Assembly: GCA_044223665.1 (NCBI GenBank)
Contig: JBGALT010000021.1
Span: 1 to 64,000 of the forward strand
DNA from: JBBSAT01 sp044223665
GTDB lineage: Bacteria > Myxococcota_A > Polyangia > Polyangiales > Sandaracinaceae
Direction of reading: 5' to 3'
DNA length: 64,000 nt
The notes under the pieces were generated by a model, which was given only the letters and a program-made list of their open reading frames with translations, did no database searches and was not told the origin of the DNA. How positions within the stretch are numbered: position 1 is the stretch's first letter; the number at the start of each line of letters is the position of its first letter. Below are positions 24,644 to 32,026 of this stretch, in pieces. The position numbers and the translations under genes are program-made.

Positions 24644-25803
24644 GCGCCGATGGGGATGCCCCGCTCGCCCCGAGCACGAACCAGGTCGCGAGCACGTATC
24701 GCGACCTGCGCAAGAACGTCGAGATCAACGTCGGCAAGACGTGCAACAACAAGTGCGTCTTCTGCATCGACGGCATGCCGACGAAGGAGGACCTCGCGTT
24801 CATCGACTTCGGCACGATGAAGGCCGAGCTCGAGCGGTGGCGCGCCGAGGGACATCTCTCGGTCGGCTTCCTGGGCGGCGAGCCGACCACCTATCCGAAG
24901 ATCGTCGAGTCGGTCGCGTACGCGAAAGCGCTCGGCTTCACGCGCATCGCGCTGGCCACCAACGCGATGATGCTCCGGCGGATGGAGTTCCTCGACAAGC
25001 TCCTCGCGGCCGGCCTGACGCGCGTCACGATCTCCATGCACGGGCACACCAAGCGTCTCGAAGACGAGCTGGTGATGGTCCCCGGGGCCTTCGAGAAGAA
25101 GTGCACCGCGATCCGGAATCTCCTTCTGCGCAAGCGCGAGGGACATCTCGCCGACGGCGTCTCGGTGAACATCGTCCTCAACGCGAAGAACGGGCCTCAC
25201 CTGCTCGCCATGATGAAGTTCTTCTTCGACACGATGGGCCTCGACGACCTGCGCGTGAACTTCGTGCGGCCGGAGGGCTACGCGGAAGGCAACGGCGACC
25301 TCGTTCCGACCTACACCGCGACCGTCCCGCTGCTGCTCAAGGCGATTCTCCTGAACGAGTACCACTTCAAGAAGACGTTCACGTTCGGCGGCTTCCCGCT
25401 CTGCGTGCTCCCCGAGGAGCTGCTCCGGAGCCGTCATCTCTTGGCGAAGTACTGCGGGGACATCTTCCGCGATCTGTCCACGGACTGCTCGATCCGTGCC
25501 GAGAGCGAGTACGGCGTGGCGTCGTTCGACGGAGGACGTGCGCGCTTCAACTGGCAGGATCGCAAGCGCTTCGACCTCAAGCATCACACCGACGCCTGCT
25601 CCCGCTGCGCGCTCACCGACGTCTGCGAGGGCGTCTGGCGCGGCTATCTCGACATCTACGGCGATGCCGAGGTCGCGCCGCTCGTGTGGGAGCGCGGCGC
25701 CGTCCACCGGCATACGCCGCGCGTCACGCAGGCGCCCGAGCGCCGCACCGGCGTCAAGCGCGGGGCGGCGAAGATCCGACTCGTGGTGCTCGATCGCGAA
25801 TGA
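24640..25803 (+). CDS. Radical SAM enzyme of the Hxs-like operon (fourth)
   Basis: This 387-aa protein has CNNKCVFC (C35, C39, C42), FLGGEPTTYPK and TISMHGHTKRLED, all typical of a radical SAM barrel. C-terminal cysteines in KYCGDIFRDLSTDC and CSRCALTDVCEGVW could bind an auxiliary cluster. It shares the CxxCxxxxxC-x-GV ending with the previous enzyme. The start overlaps the upstream stop, and its stop overlaps the ferredoxin start. The substrate is presumably the His-Gly-Ser peptide or an intermediate. Confidence 0.88.
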   Translation: MSADGDAPLAPSTNQVASTYRDLRKNVEINVGKTCNNKCVFCIDGMPTKEDLAFIDFGTMKAELERWRAEGHLSVGFLGGEPTTYPKIVESVAYAKALGFTRIALATNAMMLRRMEFLDKLLAAGLTRVTISMHGHTKRLEDELVMVPGAFEKKCTAIRNLLLRKREGHLADGVSVNIVLNAKNGPHLLAMMKFFFDTMGLDDLRVNFVRPEGYAEGNGDLVPTYTATVPLLLKAILLNEYHFKKTFTFGGFPLCVLPEELLRSRHLLAKYCGDIFRDLSTDCSIRAESEYGVASFDGGRARFNWQDRKRFDLKHHTDACSRCALTDVCEGVWRGYLDIYGDAEVAPLVWERGAVHRHTPRVTQAPERRTGVKRGAAKIRLVVLDRE

Positions 25804-26207
25804 GCACGAAGGAGCCGGGCGGCCCCACCCTCAAGGTCGTCTTCGTAGGTCTCGCGCTGGAGTGCGAGCTACCGCTCGGCGAGCGTGTGCTCGACGCGGC
25901 GCAGCGGGTCGGCGCGCCCGAGGGCTCACGCTGCCGCGGGGTCTGCGCGTGCTCGACGTGTCACGTCTACGTGCGGGCCGGAGCCGAGCACCTCACGGCT
26001 GCCGAAGAGGACGAGCGGGACGTGATCGAGCTCGCGTGCGAGGAGCCCCGGCCCGAGAGCCGTCTCGGCTGCCAGGCGCGCGCTGCCTCGACGGGGGTCG
26101 TCGAGATCGAGATCTCCGAGGAGAGCTTCCGGGCTTGGCTCGAGCTCGCTTCGCCGGCGGAGCGCGAACGGGCCGTCCATCGCTGGGCGGCCCGCTCGGA
26201 GACGTGA
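25800..26207 (+). CDS. Adrenodoxin-type 2Fe-2S ferredoxin
   Basis: This 135-aa protein has the ligand set C45-x5-C51-x2-C54 (CRGVCACSTCHVYV) and distal C91 (RLGCQ), the vertebrate/ISC-type 2Fe-2S ferredoxin arrangement. An extra C49 lies inside the loop. Its position as the last gene of an operon with four radical SAM enzymes suggests it donates the electron needed to cleave S-adenosylmethionine. Radical SAM enzymes usually draw on flavodoxin or low-potential ferredoxins, so a 2Fe-2S donor is notable. It ends 21 bases before a convergent gene. Confidence 0.9.
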   Translation: MSTKEPGGPTLKVVFVGLALECELPLGERVLDAAQRVGAPEGSRCRGVCACSTCHVYVRAGAEHLTAAEEDERDVIELACEEPRPESRLGCQARAASTGVVEIEISEESFRAWLELASPAERERAVHRWAARSET

Positions 26208-26228
26208 ACGGTCGGGTCGCTCGACGCG

Positions 26229-28586
26229 TCAGCGCGAGATGGTGAGATCGAAGGCCGCCGCCTCGCAGGTCGTCGGCGTCGACGTCCGCGTGACCTGCAC
26301 GTAGACGGGGTCCGGCCAGGTCTCCAGGCTGCTGGTGTAGCCGGTCGGCCCGTTCGGGATCGTGTCGGAGAACTCGAACTGGCGCTGCGCCGCCGCCGAC
26401 GATGGGACATCGCCGCTCGCGTTGCAGGTGAACGCCGTGCCGGCGCAGTTCTGGGTGATGCGAATGGAGTAGAGCGCGGCGGGCGCGATCGAGATGGTCG
26501 GCGTACCGCCACGCCCGCCCGCGCCGCTCATCGGCGGGAACGAGAGGGAGAACCAGGCCACGTTCCCGCTGTTGATGTTGGCGTTCACGGTCATGGACGT
26601 GCCGGGCGCGAACGAGCCCAGCGCGCGCGCCCCCGCGCAGGTCGGACCGGAATTCGCGACGCTGCACTCGCAGCCGGCCCGGGTCGCGTCGTAGTCGGCC
26701 CATCCGCCCGCGCAGCCCGTGATGGCGCACCCCATGGTGCCCCTGCAGCTCTGCGTCGTGACGTTCGGCTGCGCAGGACAGAGCATGTCGCCGCCGTTGT
26801 CGGCGGTGCCGTTGCAGTCGTTGTCGATCCCGTCGCAGGTCTCGGCGACCGGCGTGCCGGCCATGCACATGTTGACCGCACCGCCCACGCACGTCTGCAC
26901 GGTGCGCTGGCATGCACCGGTGCCGCACGTCGTCTGGACCATCGGGTTGTCGAGGTTCGTGCACGCGCCCGGCGTCGTCCCCGAGCAGGTGCCGCCCACC
27001 GGGGTCTGGCAGGTCGGGTTGCAGGTGATCTGCGGCGGGGAGCCGATCGTCTGCATCGGACAGAGCAGGGCCGGCGTGCGGCACGCGCCCGCTCCGTCGC
27101 ACGTCGCGACGGAGTCACTGACCGCTGCGTACGGCGAGCACACGTTTCCCTGGAACCCGGCGTAGTACCCGGTGCAGGCGAACCCCGCGCACTCGCCCGC
27201 CGGATCGGCGCCGGGGGGGACCGGAGTGCACGTGCCCTGGCTCCCGGGCAGGTTGCAGGCCTCGCAGCTGCCGTTGCAGACCGACGTGCAGCAGGTGTTG
27301 TCCACGCACGTCAACCCAGGCATGCAGTCCTGGTTGCGGCCGCAGGTGCCGCCCGGCGGGAGATCCGGAACGCAGAAGCCGACCTGACAGTGCGCGGCCG
27401 CGATGCAGTCGCCGTCCGTGAGGCACATGGCGGGGCACGTCCGGTCGCCGGTGGGCTGCGGGTCGCCGCCCGCGCACTGGACCGGGTTCACGAGCCCGCA
27501 GCTGATGGCCTCGACGGCCGCCGTGCACGCGGTGTCGTCGTCGATGCCGGACACGGCGCGGCAGGTGCTCGACTCGCACGTCACGACGCCGCGGTGGCCC
27601 TGGCAGGCGCGCGGGTTGTCGCAGACGCGCGTCGGCATGCCGCCGCCGGGGCAGTCGCCGTCCGTCGCGCAGCACGTGCCCGAGCCGCAGCAGTATCCGT
27701 TGTCGCAGTGCGTGGTGTTGCAGTCGCTGTCTTCGTCGCAGGTGCCGCCGTCGGGCACGTCCGAGACGCAGACGCCGCCGTCGCAGTGCGCGGTCGCGAT
27801 GCAGTAGGTGTCGTCGTCGGTGCCGGCCGGCGCGCACGTCGTGGCGCACGTGGTGCCCCGATCGCCGCCCTCCGAGCAGGTGTAGAGCGCACAGTCGCTC
27901 GTCGTGCCGCTCTGGCAGGTCGCCGAGACGCACATGCCGCCGACGATCGCGCTGTAGCTGCCATCGCCGTCGGGCGTGCAGCGCCCGCTGCCGCAGTCGT
28001 TCGGGTTCTCGTCGACGCGGCTGTTGCAGTTGGTGTCGAGGCCGTCGCAGACCTCGTCGCGATCCGGATGCACGGTGTCGCTGTTGTCGTTGCAGTCGGG
28101 GCCCATGCAGCCCACGCCGACGCCGTAGTCGTCGGAGTCTTCGTCGACGCAGCACGGCCCGCCCACGGGCGCGCAGACGTTGGCGTTCACGCCCGTGCCC
28201 GTCGCATCGAAGATGCAGGTGAAGCCGCGCGGGCAGCTGGGGAACTCCATGTTGCAGCCGGGCAAGCACGCGTGCTCGCCGGTGACGAGATGCGCGCAGA
28301 ACGACTCCGCGTCGCAGTCGTCGTTGGTCGTGCACGCTTCGCACGTCTGCACCGTGTCGTGGGGCCCGACGTCGCGGCCGGCGTCGGCGTTGGCGTCGTA
28401 GCTCGAGTCGCGTCCGGAGTCGCTACTGCGCGCGTCCGCGTTGGCGTCGACCGGGCCCACGTCTGCCGTGCCTGCGTCTCGTCGCGGCGTCCCGGTCTCC
28501 GAGCTCGCGCATCCCGATCCGACGGCGCCGAGCGCGACGGTCACGAAAGCAAGTCCGACGATGCGTCCCCACACACTGCATTTCAT
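26229..28586 (-). CDS. Cysteine-rich lipoprotein with MopE-type metal-binding motif
   Basis: This 785-aa protein has a signal peptide with lipobox VGSGC and then an Asp/Ala-rich linker. Dozens of cysteine pairs follow in short units such as CDEDSDCNTTHC and CATDGDCPGGG. The segment DCNDNSDTVHPDRDEVCDG with DTNCNSRVDENP is the MopE-type putative metal-binding motif (Asp-rich, DxDxDG-like), and ETCDGIDNDCNG repeats it near the C-terminus. The last 150 residues form a beta-rich domain. It is probably a surface-exposed, disulfide-stabilised calcium-binding protein. The function is unknown. ATG 28586 directly precedes the signal peptide. Confidence 0.85.
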   Translation of the reverse strand: MKCSVWGRIVGLAFVTVALGAVGSGCASSETGTPRRDAGTADVGPVDANADARSSDSGRDSSYDANADAGRDVGPHDTVQTCEACTTNDDCDAESFCAHLVTGEHACLPGCNMEFPSCPRGFTCIFDATGTGVNANVCAPVGGPCCVDEDSDDYGVGVGCMGPDCNDNSDTVHPDRDEVCDGLDTNCNSRVDENPNDCGSGRCTPDGDGSYSAIVGGMCVSATCQSGTTSDCALYTCSEGGDRGTTCATTCAPAGTDDDTYCIATAHCDGGVCVSDVPDGGTCDEDSDCNTTHCDNGYCCGSGTCCATDGDCPGGGMPTRVCDNPRACQGHRGVVTCESSTCRAVSGIDDDTACTAAVEAISCGLVNPVQCAGGDPQPTGDRTCPAMCLTDGDCIAAAHCQVGFCVPDLPPGGTCGRNQDCMPGLTCVDNTCCTSVCNGSCEACNLPGSQGTCTPVPPGADPAGECAGFACTGYYAGFQGNVCSPYAAVSDSVATCDGAGACRTPALLCPMQTIGSPPQITCNPTCQTPVGGTCSGTTPGACTNLDNPMVQTTCGTGACQRTVQTCVGGAVNMCMAGTPVAETCDGIDNDCNGTADNGGDMLCPAQPNVTTQSCRGTMGCAITGCAGGWADYDATRAGCECSVANSGPTCAGARALGSFAPGTSMTVNANINSGNVAWFSLSFPPMSGAGGRGGTPTISIAPAALYSIRITQNCAGTAFTCNASGDVPSSAAAQRQFEFSDTIPNGPTGYTSSLETWPDPVYVQVTRTSTPTTCEAAAFDLTISR

Positions 28587-28714
28587 GATCGACGGCCTCC
28601 AGCGAAACGACCCTCCGATGGTAAACCGAACCGCGCACCGGCCGCGACCCCCCCGTGGGGCATGCCGACGCGAGGGATGACGCGGCGCGGCGTGGGCGCG
28701 AAACGCTGCGGCTT

Positions 28715-30640
28715 TCAGGGCGTGCAGGAGGCAGGCGGGAGGTAGCCGCGCTGACAGCAGTCGTCGTGATCGGCGTAGCCGAGCGCGCACTGCTGCCGCT
28801 GCTCGGACTCGGTGACCTCGACGGTGTGCCCCTCCGCCGCACCTTCGGCCGCGTGCATGCGTGCGGCGGTCGTCGCGGCCTCGAGCGCCTCGAGCGCGTC
28901 CGGCTGCGTCGTCGAGAGGTCGTGCTGCTCGCCCGGATCGAGATCCATCTGGAACAGCTCGTGCTCCGGCAGGTGTCGCGGGTTGCCGGGGTTGGCCGTG
29001 ATGAGCTTCAGCTCGTCGGTGCCGCGGTGCTCGCGCACGGCGGTGAGCACGTTGCCCTCGTGGCTCTCCTCGGCGAAGAGGTGATCGCTGCCTTCGTGGA
29101 GGTCGCCGCCCTGGACGCCGTCGGGAACGGGCAGGCCGGCGTCGCGCAGCAAGGTCGGCATCAGATCGATGCTCTGCACCCAGTGCCGAACGGTGGTGCC
29201 CGCGCGGCGACCGTCCGGCAGGTGAACGAAGAGCGGCACGTGGATCTGCTCGTCGTAGAGCGTCGTGCCGTGCCAGAAGCCACCGTGCTCGCAGAGCTCC
29301 TCGCCGTGATCGGCGGTGACGACGATCGTCGTCGACTCGTACAGACCGCGGCGGCGCAGGTCGGCGATCAGCGCCCCGAACTGCTCGTCCCAGAACGTGA
29401 TCTCTCCGTCGTAGAACGACGTCAGCATCGCCGCTTCGTCGGGCGAAGGGCTCGGGTGCGCCGCGCGGCCGTACGCCGTGCCGTCGTAGGGATGACGGAA
29501 GTAGGGATCGTGCGGGTCCATGTACCCGACGAAGAGCATCCACGGCCCGGGCGCGTGCGCGCCGTCGTCGCTCCCGACCTCGTCGAGGAACGCGCTCACG
29601 TGGCGGTTCACGACGCTCGCGTCCTGGTACGCGGTGCCCGGCTGCACGCCCAGCGCGGCGTCGCGCACGGTCTCGATCTGCTGACGAAGAAACTGCACGA
29701 GCAAGAGCTTCGCGGCCGTGTCGTCGGCGCCGAGCACGAAGTCGGGCGAGAGGTACTCGTAGTCGTCGAACCCCTGCTGGAAGTTGTAGTAGGGGCCGAC
29801 GTTGTAGTTCGTGACGATCCCGCGCGTCGTGTAGCCGCCGGCGGCGAAGGCTTCGGCCATCGTCGTCACCTCGTCCGGGAGCGACGCGCTCTTGGCCATC
29901 GTCACGTGCGAGGACGGATAGCGGCCGGTCATGATCGAGGCGAAGCTCGGGCGCGTCCAGCTGGCGTTGCTGAAGGCCTGCTCGAAGCGGATCGAGTCCT
30001 CGGCGAACGCGTCGAGGTTCGGCGTGCGGCCTGCCGCATAGCCATAGCTCGGCAGGTGATCGGCCCGCAGCGTGTCGACGACGATGACGATCACGTTGCC
30101 CGCGCCCTCGGGCGCCGCGGCGGCGTGCACGACGTTCGGATCGTTCGTGCTGGGCTCGCCGATCGCGAGCGTCGTCGGCACGAGCACGGCGAGCACGGTG
30201 AGCACGACGGCGGGCGTGCCGAGCGGACGGAGCAGGACCTTGCCGCGCCCGGCGAGCAAGCGGAAGGCGAAGAAGAGCGCGAGGTAGACGAGCGCCGCGC
30301 CGGCCGCGCACCCGAGCAGGACGCCGAGGCCCGGGAGCGAACGCCACGCGAGCTCCTCGTGGAACACGTCGCGGCGGATCCGGAAGGCCGTGAGGCCGAA
30401 GCCGATGCCGGCACAGAGCCCGGCGATCCAGCGCGCCCACGCATCCGCCTCGGGCATCGCCTCGCGCCGCATCTTGCGGCCTGCCCACGCGAGCGCGCCG
30501 CCGCCCGCCGCGCCGACCGCGCCGCAGAAGAGCGCGTAGGCGATTGCGCCGTAGGCCATCACCCACGGGCCCGCGCGCCCGGCGGCGGCACCCACCACCA
30601 CGCCGCCTTCCACCAGGCCGATCACGAGGCCGGCGAGCAT
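28715..30640 (-). CDS. Membrane-anchored sulfatase/phosphotransferase-like hydrolase (5' end near assembly gap)
   Basis: About 640 residues are visible. Several N-terminal membrane segments are followed by an alkaline-phosphatase-superfamily domain: NVIVIVVDTLRADHLPSYGY (metal-binding Asp), SWTRPSFASIMTGRYP at the nucleophile, and TADHGEELCEHGGFWHG (metal ligands). The nucleophile position holds Thr (T-R-P-S) where type I sulfatases have Cys (C-x-P-S-R). It therefore cannot form formylglycine there and is more likely a phospho- or phosphoglycerol-transferase/phosphodiesterase. The start shown is an internal ATG at 30640. The true start may lie in or beyond the 14-N gap at 30667-30680. Confidence 0.82.
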   Translation of the reverse strand: MLAGLVIGLVEGGVVVGAAAGRAGPWVMAYGAIAYALFCGAVGAAGGGALAWAGRKMRREAMPEADAWARWIAGLCAGIGFGLTAFRIRRDVFHEELAWRSLPGLGVLLGCAAGAALVYLALFFAFRLLAGRGKVLLRPLGTPAVVLTVLAVLVPTTLAIGEPSTNDPNVVHAAAAPEGAGNVIVIVVDTLRADHLPSYGYAAGRTPNLDAFAEDSIRFEQAFSNASWTRPSFASIMTGRYPSSHVTMAKSASLPDEVTTMAEAFAAGGYTTRGIVTNYNVGPYYNFQQGFDDYEYLSPDFVLGADDTAAKLLLVQFLRQQIETVRDAALGVQPGTAYQDASVVNRHVSAFLDEVGSDDGAHAPGPWMLFVGYMDPHDPYFRHPYDGTAYGRAAHPSPSPDEAAMLTSFYDGEITFWDEQFGALIADLRRRGLYESTTIVVTADHGEELCEHGGFWHGTTLYDEQIHVPLFVHLPDGRRAGTTVRHWVQSIDLMPTLLRDAGLPVPDGVQGGDLHEGSDHLFAEESHEGNVLTAVREHRGTDELKLITANPGNPRHLPEHELFQMDLDPGEQHDLSTTQPDALEALEAATTAARMHAAEGAAEGHTVEVTESEQRQQCALGYADHDDCCQRGYLPPASCTP

Positions 30641-31875
30641 GCCCGCGCCGAGGCCGAGCTCGGCGCNNNNNNNNNNNNNNGCCACGTGCTCTCCAGCGCG
30701 ACCGGGATCGCGGCGATCGCCGGCTGCTCGCGATCCGGATCGTCGACGGTGATGGACGGCGCGTAGCCGCTGCGGCGCAGCAGCCAGATCGGCGCGCCGA
30801 GGATCGACACGCTCATCTCGACCGCGAACCCGATCGAGGGAATGAGCACCGCGATCGCCATCGGCACGCCGATCGCGGGCGAGGTGTACAGCGCCACGGC
30901 GGTCGCCTCGCGCAGGCCGATGCCGTTGATCGAGACCGGCATCATCGTCGCGAGGATCTGCAGCGCGCTGCCGAAGAAGACCTCGCCGGTGCCGATCTGG
31001 TGCGCGCCGAGGGCCTGCGCCGTGCACACGTAGACGAAGAAGTGCGCCGCGTGCACGCCGATCGCGCAGAGCAGCGTGACGAGCAGGATGCGCGTCTGGC
31101 CGCGGTAGGCCTGCATCGCGTCCACGAGCGTCTGGCCGCGCGTGCGGATCCGGGCCGGAAGGCGCGCCGCGATCGCCGCGAAGAGGCCGGGCCGGACGAG
31201 CACGAGCACGCCGGCGCCCATGATGGCCGCGAACGCCGCGTTCACGAGCAGCACGCCGCTCGAGCCGATGATGCGGGCGCCGAAGAGCGAGCCGATCATC
31301 ACCATCGCGCCGAACGCGAGCTGGCCGATGATCGTGTCGATGGTGATCGCCGCGGTCGTGCGCGCGAACTTGCCCGTGTGCGTGCCGACCTCGTAGATGC
31401 GCCAGCCCGCCAGGCCCGTGAAGCCGGCCGGCGAGAGCGCGCCGAAGAAGCGGCCGATGAGGAAGCTGCCCAGGAGGAACCGCCAGCTCGCGTGGATCCC
31501 CTGGCCGCGCAGCACCTCGCGGTAGCGCACCACGTTCAGACCGACGCCGACGAGGTGCACGCCGAGCGCGGCGGCGACCCAGCCCCAGCCGAGCTCGGCG
31601 ATCGCCGCGCCGAAGCTGCCGAGCCCCTGCTGCGCCGCGATCGAGCGGCCGATGCCCACGAGGATCGCGAGGCTCACGACCGCCTTCACGCCGAACATCA
31701 CCCACCGGCGCGAGCCGCCGTGGATCGGCTCGCCCGCTCCGGCCCCTACCGTCCGCGGGCTGCGCCCGCTCCCGTCCGTGACCTCCGGGGCGAGCACTCC
31801 CTGCCGACCAGGCGGGTCACTCTTCGGGCTCTCGACGGGCGAGGAGATCTCGTCGGACATCGTGGCGGTCGTCAT
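30622..31875 (-). CDS. LPG synthase-TM/UPF0104 flippase-like membrane protein (3' end crosses assembly gap)
   Basis: This protein of about 417 aa has an N-terminal hydrophilic tail of about 55 residues, then eight or so membrane segments. Typical LPG_synthase_TM wording is present: RFFGALSPAGFTGLAGWRIYE and MMPVSINGIGLREATAVALY. The family covers MprF-like lipid flippases and AglD-like proteins that handle lipid-linked sugars. The C-terminus runs into the 14-N gap and the stop shown is provisional; it would overlap the hydrolase by 19 bases. The N-terminal tail is encoded by the MITE-like repeat at 31723-31799. A second start at 31860 (MSDEISS) is possible. Confidence 0.82.
   Translation of the reverse strand: MTTATMSDEISSPVESPKSDPPGRQGVLAPEVTDGSGRSPRTVGAGAGEPIHGGSRRWVMFGVKAVVSLAILVGIGRSIAAQQGLGSFGAAIAELGWGWVAAALGVHLVGVGLNVVRYREVLRGQGIHASWRFLLGSFLIGRFFGALSPAGFTGLAGWRIYEVGTHTGKFARTTAAITIDTIIGQLAFGAMVMIGSLFGARIIGSSGVLLVNAAFAAIMGAGVLVLVRPGLFAAIAARLPARIRTRGQTLVDAMQAYRGQTRILLVTLLCAIGVHAAHFFVYVCTAQALGAHQIGTGEVFFGSALQILATMMPVSINGIGLREATAVALYTSPAIGVPMAIAVLIPSIGFAVEMSVSILGAPIWLLRRSGYAPSITVDDPDREQPAIAAIPVALESTWXXXXXAPSSASARACSPAS
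30667..30680. other. Assembly gap (14 N)
   Basis: Fourteen undetermined bases separate the flippase-like gene from the hydrolase gene on the minus strand. The two reading frames on either side differ if the gap is exactly 14 bases. Whether they are two genes or one, and where each ends, cannot be settled here. Confidence 0.97.
31723..31799 (-). repeat. MITE-like dispersed repeat, copy 2 (inside a coding sequence)
   Basis: The 77-base element runs from GAGTGCTCGCCCCGGAG to GGGCGAGCCGATC on the minus strand. It has imperfect terminal inverted repeats (GCTCGCCC/GGGCGAGC) and an inner hairpin (GCGGGC-GCA-GCCCGC). It is read in frame in the N-terminal tail of the flippase-like protein. The encoded peptide (GVLAPE, DGSG, PRT, GAG, GEPI blocks) also occurs in the protease at 42272. 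Confidence 0.82.
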
Positions 31876-32026
31876 GTCCCGACCGTCTCTACGAGGTCGG
31901 GCAGGGGGTCAACTTCGCGGCAAGCCGCAGGGAGGGGAGCGGTGTAGTAGAACCCGCGCGAATGTCGACGACCGACGAGCCGATCGTGCGTCCCGCGGCG
32001 GCGGTCCGCGGGGGGAGCGCCGCGGC

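Noticed and set aside
28715..31705. Single fused flippase-hydrolase gene spanning the N gap
   Set aside because: The two parts are in different frames if the gap is 14 bases. The hydrolase has its own N-terminal membrane region and an in-frame ATG at 30640.
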